Of a stretch of 64,000 nucleotides of DNA, positions 53,024-60,701 are shown in pieces; position 1 is the first letter of the stretch, and every line of letters starts with the position of its first letter. The notes below the pieces were generated by a model. That model was not told the origin of the DNA. It saw only the letters and a program-made list of their open reading frames with translations, and made no database searches. The stretch covers positions 1 through 64,000 of the forward strand of contig NZ_JAERRK010000023.1 in assembly GCF_016741775.1 (NCBI RefSeq), read 5' to 3'. The translations under genes and the position numbers were made by a program. Origin of the DNA: Streptomyces actinomycinicus. GTDB taxonomy: Bacteria > Actinomycetota > Actinomycetes > Streptomycetales > Streptomycetaceae.

Positions 53024-53165
53024 CATCACGCCCTGGAGGGCGTGCGCACCAATATCGCCGTGGCGCTGCGCTACTTCGCCGCCTGGCTGCGCGGGCAGGG
53101 CGCCGTCGCCCTGTACGGACTCATGGAGGACGCAGCCACCGCCGAGATCGCCCGCGTGCAGATCT
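53024..53165 (+). pseudogene. Malate synthase fragment
   Basis: The plus strand reads VRTNIAVALRYFAAWLRGQG, then AVALYGLMEDAATAEIARVQ and IWQ. This is a highly conserved block near the C-terminus of malate synthase A ('N-L-M-E-D-A-A-T-A-E-I-S-R-x-Q-x-W'). Only about 45 residues remain. After them the sequence is unrelated. A functional glyoxylate-cycle copy must lie elsewhere if the organism has one. Confidence 0.7.
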
Positions 53166-53423
53166 GGCAAATTCGGCCGACACACCCAGTAACGCGCCCC
53201 GGCCGCCGAGGCGGTTCGCGGACGTCCGGCACACGGTGCAGCATTCCGGTGTGTGCCCGGACTGAGGCCCACAACGAGTGACGACCCGGTGAGGCCGAAC
53301 GCGAGCATTGCCTGACCTACCGGCGTTCACGGTTCCAGATGACGACGAAACCGGTGGCTATGAGCGTGGTCCCTCGCGAGCAGCCCCTCTCACATGGCAT
53401 CTGAGAGCGCAGCAAAGTCGTAA

Positions 53424-53438
53424 TGGGATTCATTTTCA
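53424..53438. promoter_or_regulatory. Zur-box-like site upstream of bL32
   Basis: TGGGATTCATTTTCA resembles the actinobacterial Zur box TGAAAATGATTTTCA, with the right half matching perfectly. It lies 38 bases before the bL32 start. The cysteine-free ribosomal gene and zinc GTPase downstream make Zur control likely. Confidence 0.6.
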
Positions 53439-53475
53439 TGTAGCGTGGAAGTCTCATCGCCCCAGGAGGATTCCC

Positions 53476-53646
53476 ATGGCCGTACCCAAGCGGAAGATGT
53501 CCCGCAGCAACACCCGCCACCGCCGCGCCCAGTGGAAGGCGACCACACCCACGCTCGTGCCGATCACTGTCGACGGCGTCTCGCACCTGGTGCCGCAGCG
53601 GCTGGTGAAGGCGTACGAGCGCGGACTGCTGCGCCCCAAGGACTGA
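53476..53646 (+). CDS. rpmF: Ribosomal protein bL32, zinc-independent form
   Basis: 56 residues opening with MAVPKRKMSRSNTRHRRAQW, the hallmark of bL32. The zinc-binding form carries a Cys-x-x-Cys pair and two more cysteines in its second half; here VPITVDGVSHLVPQRLVKAY has none. It is therefore the C-minus paralogue that replaces the zinc form in zinc starvation. AGGAGGA lies five bases before the ATG. It is followed after six bases by a CobW-type GTPase, and a Zur-like box lies upstream. Confidence 0.93.
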   Translation: MAVPKRKMSRSNTRHRRAQWKATTPTLVPITVDGVSHLVPQRLVKAYERGLLRPKD

Positions 53647-53652
53647 CCGCTC

Positions 53653-54825
53653 ATGCCTTTCGACCGACTGCCCGTCACCGTCCTGTCCGGATTCCTCGGC
53701 GCGGGCAAGACCACGCTCCTCAACCACGTCCTCGGCAACCGCGAGGGACTGCGCGTCGCGGTCATCGTGAACGACATGAGCGAGGTCAACATCGACGCCG
53801 CCCTGGTACGCGGCGGCCAGGCGGCCCTGTCGCGCACCGAGGAACGCCTGGTCGAGATGACCAACGGCTGCATCTGCTGCACCCTGCGCGACGACCTGCT
53901 GGAGGAAGTCGACCGGCTGGCCCGCGAGGGCCGGTTCGACTACCTGCTCATCGAGTCGTCCGGCATCTCCGAACCCATGCCGGTGGCCGCCACGTTCGCC
54001 TTCGCCCGCGACGACGGGGCGACGCTGGGCGATCTGGCCCGGCTGGACACCATGGTCACGGTCGTCGACGCGGCGAACTTCCTGACCGAGCTGGCGAGCG
54101 GAGACGAGCTGGCCGAGCGTGGCCTCGACCAGTACGAGGACGACGAACGCACCGTCAGCGACCTGCTGATGGACCAGATCGAGTTCGCCGACGTGATCGT
54201 GCTCAACAAGCTCGACCTCGTCGACGCCGAGGCAGCCGACCGGCTGCGGGCGACCCTTGCCCGCCTCAACCCGGCCGCGCGGATCGTCTCCGCCGTCCAC
54301 GGCCGCGTCCAGCTCGGTGAAGTCCTCGGCACCCGGCTGTTCGACCTGGAGCGGGCCCAACAGGCCCCGGGCTGGGTCATGGAGCTCAATGGCGATCATG
54401 TGCCCGAGACAGAGGAGTACGGCATCTCCTCGACTGTCTTCCGCGCCGAAGCGCCCTTCCATCCCGGGCGGCTGTGGGCGTTCGTGACAGAGCAACTGGA
54501 CAGCGGGGTCTACGGACAGATTCTGCGCTCCAAGGGCTTCTTCACCCTGGCCAGCCGCCCGCACGTGACGGGTCTGTGGTCACAGGCCGGGTCCGTGGCC
54601 CGCTTCGAACCGTCCGCCGCCCGCGACGAGGAGAGCCCCGACGGTCAGGAACTGGTCTTCATCGGAACTCACCTGCGCGCGGACGCCTTGCAATCGGCTC
54701 TGACCGACTGCCTCATGGCGGACGGCGAGGCCCGGCCCGCAGCCGACCCGTTCCCCGCCTGGGACACCTACGGCTTCGGCGACACCTGCGAACACGAGCA
54801 GCCCGCGCTCGTAGCGGGGCCCTGA
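53653..54825 (+). CDS. CobW/COG0523 zinc-homeostasis GTPase
   Basis: 390 residues. The G1 P-loop is SGFLGAGKTTLLNH (13-24), the metal-binding loop NGCICCTLRDDL has the C-x-C-C motif (Cys 73, 75, 76), and the guanine-specificity motif LNKLD is intact (185-188). The C-terminal CobW_C domain shows FHPGRLWAFVTEQLDSGVYG and ELVFIGTHLRADALQSAL. A final HEHEQPAL-like tail (CEHEQPALVAGP) could also bind metal. The family inserts or traffics zinc using GTP. Its partner bL32 and the Zur-like box upstream place it in the zinc-starvation response. Confidence 0.92.
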   Translation: MPFDRLPVTVLSGFLGAGKTTLLNHVLGNREGLRVAVIVNDMSEVNIDAALVRGGQAALSRTEERLVEMTNGCICCTLRDDLLEEVDRLAREGRFDYLLIESSGISEPMPVAATFAFARDDGATLGDLARLDTMVTVVDAANFLTELASGDELAERGLDQYEDDERTVSDLLMDQIEFADVIVLNKLDLVDAEAADRLRATLARLNPAARIVSAVHGRVQLGEVLGTRLFDLERAQQAPGWVMELNGDHVPETEEYGISSTVFRAEAPFHPGRLWAFVTEQLDSGVYGQILRSKGFFTLASRPHVTGLWSQAGSVARFEPSAARDEESPDGQELVFIGTHLRADALQSALTDCLMADGEARPAADPFPAWDTYGFGDTCEHEQPALVAGP

Positions 54826-55228
54826 GGACCCCGGGCCGGGTGGTGGTCGCAGCCACGGCACCACCCGGCCCGGCACGGACCTCGCTCCGGGAGGCCGGCG
54901 ACAGCACGGGGACACCTGCGCACGGTCCAGGCAATCCTGTTCGCCCCGCGGCAGCGTGCGCGCGGTGGAGAAGCGCAGGAAGCGGGCTGCGCTGCGCGAG
55001 CCTCGGTCCGGCCGAGCAGATCGTCGCGGTAATCGACAGCAGCTTCGCTCGTTACGACCCGCCGCCCCGGCCTCACGAGAGCGGCTCCACACACCGCCCC
55101 TCCGACCGTTGGATGACGGGCGATCCGCGGCGAGGCGTGGACCGACCTGGTGGCCTACCAGCCCGACGGCCCGTACTTCCTCGTCGCACAACCCATGCTG
55201 CCCTCCTTGCGCCTCCGACGGATGCCCG
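54826..55228. other. Stretch without a recognised gene
   Basis: A short plus segment reading TDLVAYQPDGPYFLVAQPML ends in TAG near 55240 and looks protein-like. It could be the C-terminal scrap of a lost gene of the zinc cluster. Nothing else is supported. Confidence 0.3.
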
Positions 55229-55921
55229 TCACGTCGTAGAGCGCCTCGCCCACAGCTTCCCCGGCTCTCGTACGGCCCTGTCATCTGCCGCTCGTTCCGC
55301 GCCGACGGGGGTCGGCATCAGGGCGTGCCCGTTGAGTTGGCGAAAGAGTTCCACTCCCCCGGTCCCATACGCAGGGCTTGCCGGCCGTGGCACGATCGGG
55401 GCGTCCGCCACCTCCGCCTGGCGGGCGGCGGCCTCAGCGGCAGTCACGGACTCGCCCTGGTCGCCCCCGCTCCACAGCCGTTCCGTCCCGTGGACGCAGC
55501 CGATGTCCGCCATGAACGACTCCGTGTCGATGCCGACCACGACAGGGGCAGGGTCGTAGTACTCCCCCAGCGATCCGCTGCTCATCCGCGGACGCCACAG
55601 TTCCACCAGGAGCGCGAGGACGTCGACGCTGTCCGGCAGCGCGAGGACGACGTGTGCCGGGCCCGACGTACGGCGCAGGGACAGCAGGTCCTGGCGCAGG
55701 ATGACGACCGGATCTCCGGTCGCACCCTGCAACGCCCTGCGAGGAAGCGGCGTCGCGGTGTCGGAGCGGCAGCGCTGGACGATGGGGTATCCCGTGTCCT
55801 GGGTGTGGATGGACACCGCGAGGACCGTGGCATCTGGAGCAAGCCCCAGCAGCTGGTCGACCAGGGCGCCACGAACGCCGGGGGTGTTGCCCGTCGCCAC
55901 GCTCAACAGACCCTTGCTCAC
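55229..55921 (-). CDS. Truncated CobW-like protein lacking P-loop and CxCC
   Basis: About 230 residues from GTG 55921 (GAGGGTGG five bases upstream). The layout follows CobW N-terminal domains: a first strand GLLSVATGNTPGVRGALVDQ, where the P-loop should be, VILRQDLLSLRR where C-x-C-C-x-L-R-E-D-L should be, and AHVVLALPDSVDVLALLVEL. Then DPAPVVVGIDTESFMADI and AARQAEVADAPIV. The nucleotide loop and the cysteines are both absent. The CobW_C domain is missing because the frame turns to unrelated sequence after about residue 215. It follows the frameshifted thioredoxin-like gene and may be inactive. Confidence 0.55.
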   Translation of the reverse strand: MSKGLLSVATGNTPGVRGALVDQLLGLAPDATVLAVSIHTQDTGYPIVQRCRSDTATPLPRRALQGATGDPVVILRQDLLSLRRTSGPAHVVLALPDSVDVLALLVELWRPRMSSGSLGEYYDPAPVVVGIDTESFMADIGCVHGTERLWSGGDQGESVTAAEAAARQAEVADAPIVPRPASPAYGTGGVELFRQLNGHALMPTPVGAERAADDRAVREPGKLWARRSTT

Positions 55922-55932
55922 GCCTTCCACCC

Positions 55933-56338
55933 TCAGTTGAGGTGCGCGACATGCTGCGGGGCGGCCGCCGACCGCAATCTGTCGGGCAGTGTGCCGTCGT
56001 CGGGCGTTCCGGCCCGCAGCCACGCTCCGACCGCTTCAGCGTCGGCCACAGCGACAAGCGGCCCTAGACGCACGGCGGTTCCGGTGGCGCTACGGTTCGC
56101 CGTGCACGGCTGTACGGCGGCGCGCAGCCCGCGTCGGCCCGCGTGCGCCGTGCAGCCCGCGTCGGCTCGCGCAGTCGAGGACCTTTCGCAGGCATCCTGT
56201 GGACATCAGGACCCCGTGCGGGCTGTCACGGACCACCCGGCGCAGCTCGTGCATCACCTGATCGGTGCCGGCCTCACACCGGGCGCAGACGACAAGGGTG
56301 AAGGGATGGCCCCGACGGTTGCGTAAGGCGCCACTCAT
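55933..56338 (-). pseudogene. Thioredoxin-like/2Fe-2S-ferredoxin-type protein, frameshifted
   Basis: From ATG 56338 the minus strand reads NRRGHPFTLVVCARCEAGTD, ELRRVVRDSPHGVLMSTGCL and RKVLDCASR, a four-cysteine pattern as in thioredoxin-like ferredoxins. Near 56150 the frame is lost. The remainder reads CTANRSATGTAVRLGPLVAV and ADAEAVGAWLRAGTPDDGTL to a stop at 55933 in another frame. The restored protein would be about 134 residues. It directly precedes the CobW-like gene (two-base gap before an alternative GTG), so the two formed an operon. A single indel may be decay or error. Confidence 0.5.
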
Positions 56339-56461
56339 GCGTGCACTCCTGCCAGATTTCACGGTGGACGGCCTCCACTTCGGCCCCGCCTCTCGCATGA
56401 ACACAGACGGCGACCACGAGCACGAGGGACTCCCGGGGCGTGGTCGTGCCGCCTTGGGCTC

Positions 56462-56490
56462 GGGGCACGGCTCACCGTGAGCCGTGCCCC
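56462..56490. terminator. Perfect 13-bp hairpin downstream of bS14
   Basis: GGGGCACGGCTCA and TGAGCCGTGCCCC flank a 3-base loop. It lies 35 bases past the bS14 stop and would end the bL28-bS14 transcript. Confidence 0.8.
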
Positions 56491-56524
56491 CTGGCGCCCC
56501 TCCGTCAGGGCGGAGGAGCCGGCG

Positions 56525-56830
56525 TCACCAGGACGACTTCGTGACACCGGGCAGCAGACCGGCGTGCGCCTGCTCCCTCATGCGGACCCGGGAGAGCCCG
56601 AACTTGCGCAGATGGCCTCGGGGGCGGCCGTCGACGCTGTCGCGGTTGCGCACACGGGTGGCGCTGGCGTCACGGGGCTGGCGACGCAGTTCGGCGATCG
56701 CCGCGGCGCGCTCGCCGTCCGTCGAGGACGGACGCCGGATGATCTCCTTCAGCTCGGCGCGCCGGGCGGCGTACCGCTCGACGACGGTCTTGCGCTTCTC
56801 GTTCTTCGCGATCTTGCTCCGCTTGGCCAT
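56525..56830 (-). CDS. rpsN: Ribosomal protein bS14, zinc-independent form
   Basis: 101 residues: MAKRSKIAKNEKRKTVVERY, then REL-type ARRAELKEIIRRP and the C-terminal RGHLRKFGLSRVRMREQA ending in KSSW. This long form has no cysteines, whereas the zinc form is about 61 residues with two C-x-x-C pairs. Its start shares one base with the bL28 stop (TGATG), so the two are translationally coupled. It belongs to the set of zinc-free ribosomal paralogues in this locus. Confidence 0.95.
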   Translation of the reverse strand: MAKRSKIAKNEKRKTVVERYAARRAELKEIIRRPSSTDGERAAAIAELRRQPRDASATRVRNRDSVDGRPRGHLRKFGLSRVRMREQAHAGLLPGVTKSSW

Positions 56831-57066
56831 CAGACCTTCCCTCCCCGGGCGCGGATGCGCGCGACAGCCGCCTCCACGCCGATGACGTCGACGACCTTGA
56901 TGCCGCGGGCGCTGAGGGTCAGGCACACATGGCGGGACTCGCTGGGCAGCCAGTACCGCTTCGGCTGGATGTTCGGGTTGAAGCGGCGGGAGGTGCGCCG
57001 GTGCGAGTGGGAGATGTTGTTGCCGAATCCCGGCTGGGCGCCGGTCAGTTGACAGTGGGCGGACAC
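56830..57066 (-). CDS. rpmB: Ribosomal protein bL28, zinc-independent form
   Basis: 78 residues from GTG 57066 with GGCAGG upstream. It opens MSAHCQLTGAQPGFGNNISH and continues SHRRTSRRFNPNIQPKRYWL, the bL28 signature. The paired C-x-x-C motifs of the zinc form are absent; two isolated cysteines remain. It is first in the minus-strand bL28-bS14 unit and divergent from bL33 across a 69-base gap that holds a Zur-like box. Confidence 0.95.
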   Translation of the reverse strand: MSAHCQLTGAQPGFGNNISHSHRRTSRRFNPNIQPKRYWLPSESRHVCLTLSARGIKVVDVIGVEAAVARIRARGGKV

Positions 57067-57101
57067 AGGATGACCTGCCTCTCACTGGTAGGGCCGGTTG
57101 T

Positions 57102-57116
57102 CGATAATGACAATCG
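57102..57116. promoter_or_regulatory. Zur-box-like site between bL28 and bL33 genes
   Basis: CGATAATGACAATCG fits the general TGATAATNATTATCA Zur pattern at about ten of fifteen positions. It also overlaps a TTGTC-GACAA dyad. It lies centrally in the divergent gap, 20 bases before bL33, so one site could control both operons. Confidence 0.6.
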
Positions 57117-57135
57117 TTCCCATATAGTAGCGCCC

Positions 57136-57300
57136 ATGGCTCGCAACGAACTCCGTCCGGTCATCAAGCTCCGCTCCACCGCGGGGACCGGCTACACGTA
57201 CGTGACCCGCAAGAACCGCCGTAACGACCCCGACCGCATGGTCCTGCGCAAGTACGACCCGGTCGCCGGCCGGCACGTCGACTTCCGCGAAGAACGCTGA
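57136..57300 (+). CDS. rpmG: Ribosomal protein bL33, zinc-independent form
   Basis: 54 residues: MARNELRPVIKLRSTAGTGY, then TYVTRKNRRNDPDRMVLRKY and a DFREER end. The four cysteines of the zinc form are absent. It is first in a plus-strand operon with bL31, a CobW-like protein and bS18, each separated by short gaps. The Zur-like box upstream is placed to repress it when zinc is sufficient. Confidence 0.95.
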   Translation: MARNELRPVIKLRSTAGTGYTYVTRKNRRNDPDRMVLRKYDPVAGRHVDFREER

Positions 57301-57331
57301 CCCGACCACCTACCGCCCGAAGGAGCACGCC

Positions 57332-57586
57332 ATGAAGCCCGGCATCCACCCCGCCTACGGTCCTGTCGTCTTCCGCGACAAAGCCGCCGACTTCGCCTTC
57401 TTGACCCGCTCGACCCTCACCAGCGACAAGCACATCGAGTGGGAGGACGGCAACACCTATCCCGTCGTGGACGTCGAGATCTCCTCGGCGAGCCACCCCT
57501 TCTACACCGGCACCGCCCGTGTCCTCGACACCGCGGGCCGTGTGGAGCGCTTCGAGCGCCGCTACGGCCGATCCGGAGGCCGCTGA
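57332..57586 (+). CDS. rpmE2: Ribosomal protein bL31, type B (zinc-independent)
   Basis: 84 residues: MKPGIHPAYGPVVFRDKAAD, FAFLTRSTLTSDKHIEWEDG, YPVVDVEISSASHPFYTGTA. This is the type B bL31, longer than type A and lacking its C-x-x-C. GGAGCA lies before the ATG. Its TGA shares one base with the next ATG (TGATG), coupling it to the CobW-like gene. Confidence 0.95.
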   Translation: MKPGIHPAYGPVVFRDKAADFAFLTRSTLTSDKHIEWEDGNTYPVVDVEISSASHPFYTGTARVLDTAGRVERFERRYGRSGGR

Positions 57587-58737
57587 TGCGCCAGGAAGGC
57601 CGACTGCCGGTCGTCATCGTCGGCGGCCTGCACGCCGACGCCCGCACACACGTCGTCGACCGTCTGCTGAAGGCGGTGCCGGGGAGCATAGCCCTGCACC
57701 ACGACCTGGCCACCGCGGGCGAGGGAATCGTGCGGCGTCTCCTTCGCGACGCGTCAGGCGTGCTGGCGTCGGGTGAAGCGCCGCTGGTCAACGACTGCGC
57801 GTGCTGCGCGCTGCGCGAGGACCTCGTCCCGGAGCTGGAGCGGCTGGCCGGCCAAGGCATGACGCGACTGGCGATCGTCGAATTGTGGGACTCGGTCGAG
57901 CCCAAGGCCATGGCGGAGGTCGTCGCCGCCCACAGCGGCGAGGATCTGACGCTCACCAACGTGATCACCGCGGTGGACCCAGCCCTCGTCCTGCCCTACC
58001 TCTCCAACGGGGACGACCTGGCCGAGGCGGGCCTCGCGGCGGCGGCCACGGACCAGCGCACCGTCGGCGACACCTGGGCCCGGCAACTGGAGTACGCCCC
58101 CGTCCTCGCCCTCGTGGACAGCGAGGGCGCCGATGAACAGGACCACGCCCTGCTGACCCAGCTGCACCCCACCGCCCGCCAGGTCGACGCGGCCTCGGGT
58201 GAGCTGGCGCACCTGGCCTTCGCCGGATTCGACGTGGAGGCAGCGGCCACGGCCCAGCACCCGGCCTGCGCACTCCTGCCGCAGGAAGCCGACGAAGCAG
58301 GCGTCACGACGCTGGTCTGGCACGGCACCCGCCCCTTCCACCCCGAACGCCTCTACCAGGCGCTGGAAGACCTCTGCTGCGCGGCCGCACGCAGCAGGGG
58401 CCGGTTCTGGCTCGCCGACCGACCCGACACCCTGCTCGCCTGGGACGCGGCCGGCGGGGCCCTGTGCGTCGAGAGCGCGGGCCCGTGGCTCGCCTCCCTG
58501 CCGGACGCGGCCTGGGAACTCGTCCCCCCGGTACGGCGAGCGGCCGCCGCCCTGGACTGGCATCCGGAGCACGGCGACCGCTGCCAGCACCTCGTCTTCA
58601 CCTCACCCGGACTCGACCGCCCCGGCATCGAACAGCTCCTCGACTCCTGCCTGCTCACCGACGCCGAGTACGCGGCCGGACCCGAGGGGTGGCGACATCT
58701 GCCGGCCGCGTTCGACTCCCTGCTCGACGCCGCGTGA
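57586..58737 (+). CDS. CobW-like protein without P-loop or NKxD (pseudo-GTPase)
   Basis: 383 residues. The general CobW order is preserved: first strand VVIVGGLHADARTHVVDRLL, metal loop NDCACCALREDLVPELERLA with C-x-C-C (Cys 71, 73, 74), and EL/DP strand VITAVDPALVLPYL. The CobW_C domain reads GTRPFHPERLYQALEDLCCA and HLVFTSPGLDRPGIEQLLDS. But the P-loop G-x-x-x-x-G-K-T is replaced by GGLHADAR, and N-K-x-D by LVDSEGAD. It can therefore probably not bind GTP in the usual way while keeping the metal site. The gene is intact and tightly packed between bL31 and bS18, so it is likely functional, perhaps as a zinc carrier or partner of the true GTPase at 53653. Confidence 0.85.
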   Translation: MRQEGRLPVVIVGGLHADARTHVVDRLLKAVPGSIALHHDLATAGEGIVRRLLRDASGVLASGEAPLVNDCACCALREDLVPELERLAGQGMTRLAIVELWDSVEPKAMAEVVAAHSGEDLTLTNVITAVDPALVLPYLSNGDDLAEAGLAAAATDQRTVGDTWARQLEYAPVLALVDSEGADEQDHALLTQLHPTARQVDAASGELAHLAFAGFDVEAAATAQHPACALLPQEADEAGVTTLVWHGTRPFHPERLYQALEDLCCAAARSRGRFWLADRPDTLLAWDAAGGALCVESAGPWLASLPDAAWELVPPVRRAAAALDWHPEHGDRCQHLVFTSPGLDRPGIEQLLDSCLLTDAEYAAGPEGWRHLPAAFDSLLDAA

Positions 58738-58787
58738 CCCGACGACCCGCACAACAGCCCCCGTCACCATCGACCCGAGGAATCCGC

Positions 58788-59030
58788 ATGACCCGACGCC
58801 TCAACACCCGCAAGCCGGTGAAGCCCCGCACCAACCCGCTCGTCGCGGCCGGCATCACCTACATCGACTACAAGGACACCGACTTGCTGCGCAGGTTCAT
58901 CTCCGACCGCGGCAAGATCCGCAGCCGACGCGTCACCCATGTCACCGCCCAGCAGCAGCGCCAGCTCGCCGCGGCCATCAAGAACGCCCGAGAGATGGCC
59001 CTTCTGCCCTACGCCGGCAGGCGCGACTGA
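58788..59030 (+). CDS. rpsR: Ribosomal protein bS18, zinc-independent form
   Basis: 80 residues: NTRKPVKPRTNPLVAAGITY, DYKDTDLLRRFISDRGKIRS, THVTAQQQRQLAAAIKNARE. This is the actinobacterial second bS18. It has no cysteines. CGAGGAA lies upstream of the ATG. It ends the bL33-bL31-CobW-bS18 operon, followed by a small hairpin at 59070. Confidence 0.95.
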   Translation: MTRRLNTRKPVKPRTNPLVAAGITYIDYKDTDLLRRFISDRGKIRSRRVTHVTAQQQRQLAAAIKNAREMALLPYAGRRD

Positions 59031-59069
59031 CCACTTCCGAGCGTGCCGCACCGGCGCCCCTCGACCACA

Positions 59070-59087
59070 CGGGAACAGTGGTTCCCG
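59070..59087 (+). terminator. Short hairpin after bS18
   Basis: CGGGAAC and GTTCCCG pair over 7 bp with an AGTG loop, 39 bases past the stop. Modest strength; possible terminator. Confidence 0.4.
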
Positions 59088-59200
59088 ACCGGAGCGATGG
59101 CTACTGTTCACCGCCACGGATGAGGGGCACCGGCAGGCGCCGTCGGCCGGCGCCTGAGAACCCCTGTGGGAAACGCTGGACCTGGAGGCTCGACGTCGTC

Positions 59201-59761
59201 ATGACAGCGCAGGAGGCGGCAAGTGCACCAAGGCTCATCCAGTTCACCTGTCCGGACGAGGTCACTTCCGACCTCAGGCGGGACCTGGTCGACTGCTGGG
59301 TGGCGGTGAGCAACGCCGGCGGGGCGGTCATCCCGTACGGTTTCCCGCCGCCACCGGTGACCGAGCGGGAGGTCGGGCCGGTGCTGGACCAGATCGCTGA
59401 CGGACTCGATCCGCGGCGATGCAGGATGCTCGTGGCCACCGTCGAAGGTGAACTGGCCGGCTGGCTGATCCTTCGCCGGGATCCGCACCCCGTCGTCGCG
59501 CACTGCGGTGTGGTCAACCACGTCCAGACACACCTCAGGTTCCGGCGGCTGGGTATCGGCGCCGCGCTGATGCACCGCGTACGCGATGTCGCCCGCGACG
59601 AGATGGGCCTGGCACGGCTGGGGCTCGGTGCGAGGGCGGGCCTGGGGCTGGAGGAGTTCTACCGCAGGCTGGGCTGGGTCGAGGTCGGCCGGTGGCCGGG
59701 AGCGCTGCGGGTGGCCCCCGGCGACGACCGGGACGAGATCCTGATGAGCCTCGCCCTCTGA
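59201..59761 (+). CDS. GNAT N-acetyltransferase
   Basis: 186 residues from ATG 59201; the frame is open upstream only as overlap with earlier genes. GGAGG lies about 12 bases before the start. The core reads MLVATVEGELAGWLILRRDP, HCGVVNHVQTHLRFRRLGIG (the acetyl-CoA loop R-R-x-G-I-G) and AALMHRVRDVARDEMGLARL, then LEEFYRRLGWVEVGRWPGAL. It is a typical single-domain GNAT. It stands after the zinc-responsive operon on the same strand but 170 bases away, so a link to zinc is uncertain. Substrate unknown. Confidence 0.85.
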   Translation: MTAQEAASAPRLIQFTCPDEVTSDLRRDLVDCWVAVSNAGGAVIPYGFPPPPVTEREVGPVLDQIADGLDPRRCRMLVATVEGELAGWLILRRDPHPVVAHCGVVNHVQTHLRFRRLGIGAALMHRVRDVARDEMGLARLGLGARAGLGLEEFYRRLGWVEVGRWPGALRVAPGDDRDEILMSLAL

Positions 59762-59850
59762 CAGGTGCCTCGGACGGGCGGGCTCCGGGCGTCACCCAGG
59801 CCGGTGCGTCGAACCGCCCGCGCGACAGCGGGCGGAGGCGGGTGGGCGAT

Positions 59851-60663
59851 TCAGTCCTTGACCGCCACGAGAACGTGGCTTTCGCCGAACTGCCAGACCG
59901 ACGTGACATGGTGGAAGCCCGCCTGACGCAGTAGGCCGGCGTGGCGGGCCGTGCTCAGGTCGTCGCCTGCGCTTCCGCCACCGCGCACGGACAGGCGCTG
60001 CGCGCGCTCGGTGAACAGGTCGGCGAGTTCGGGGTCCTGAGCCGCCGTGCTCCACCAGGACTGCCAGTCCTCGTGGGCGTGGCTCCCGGCCCGCTCGGCC
60101 CGGCGGCGGCCTACGTGGGCGGTGAGTTCCGAACAGCGTGTGGCGTCCTGGGGAAAGTGGTCGCCGTTGACCAGGACGCCGCCCGATCGGAGAAGTGCCG
60201 CCAGGCGTCGATAGGTGTCCAGGAGCGTCGGCTCCGGGAGGTAGTGGAGGGCCGTCGTGGAGACGGCCGCGTCCAGGGGGCGATCCAGTTCGAGGGCCTC
60301 GGTCCAGCCGTTGTCACCGATCACGGCGTCCACGTAACGGGCAGCGCCGGAGTGGTGGGTTCGGCCGAGTTCGAGGAGGAGCGGGTCCATGTCGACGGCG
60401 ACGATCTCCGCGTCAGGCACACGCGCGGCGAGCCTGGCCGCCAGGGAACCGGGACCACAGCCCAGGTCCAGGAGCAAAGGCCTGGGGCGGCCGGCCGTGA
60501 CGTGTTCGACCACATCGGCGATCACGGTGAACCGCTCCTCACGATCGACGGCATAGCGCTGCTGTTGGAGTTCCCAGCGCTCCACCCACTCCTTGGCCGT
60601 CGCCATGCTCACGCCCATCTGGTCGCGCCACCTCTTCCGTCTCACCTCTGTCGCGGACGCCAC
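59851..60663 (-). CDS. Class I SAM-dependent methyltransferase
   Basis: 270 residues from GTG 60663; ATG 60606 is an alternative. Motif I is LLLDLGCGPGSLAARLAARV, the acidic end of strand 2 EIVAVDMDPLLLELG, motif IV AAVSTTALHYLPEPTLLDTY and LRSGGVLVNGDHFP. This is the small-molecule Methyltransf_12/25 type, with an N-terminal helical cap (EWVERWELQQQRYAVDREER). A strong Zur-box-like site lies 16 bases upstream of the GTG. It follows the class-V aminotransferase gene of a PLP-enzyme operon by 38 bases. It may methylate the product of that operon, or free SAM-dependent targets under zinc stress. Confidence 0.85.
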   Translation of the reverse strand: MASATEVRRKRWRDQMGVSMATAKEWVERWELQQQRYAVDREERFTVIADVVEHVTAGRPRPLLLDLGCGPGSLAARLAARVPDAEIVAVDMDPLLLELGRTHHSGAARYVDAVIGDNGWTEALELDRPLDAAVSTTALHYLPEPTLLDTYRRLAALLRSGGVLVNGDHFPQDATRCSELTAHVGRRRAERAGSHAHEDWQSWWSTAAQDPELADLFTERAQRLSVRGGGSAGDDLSTARHAGLLRQAGFHHVTSVWQFGESHVLVAVKD

Positions 60664-60678
60664 CGAATGTACAGGCGT

Positions 60679-60693
60679 TGGAAACGGTTTTCA
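60679..60693. promoter_or_regulatory. Zur-box-like site upstream of the methyltransferase
   Basis: TGGAAACGGTTTTCA matches the actinobacterial Zur box TGAAAATGATTTTCA at 12 of 15 positions and is itself a near-perfect palindrome. It is the best of the three sites in this window. Confidence 0.65.
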
Positions 60694-60701
60694 TCTTGGA
60701 T

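Noticed and set aside
53317..54564. Minus frame over the bL32 and CobW genes
   Set aside because: Antisense of two genes with unmistakable motifs.
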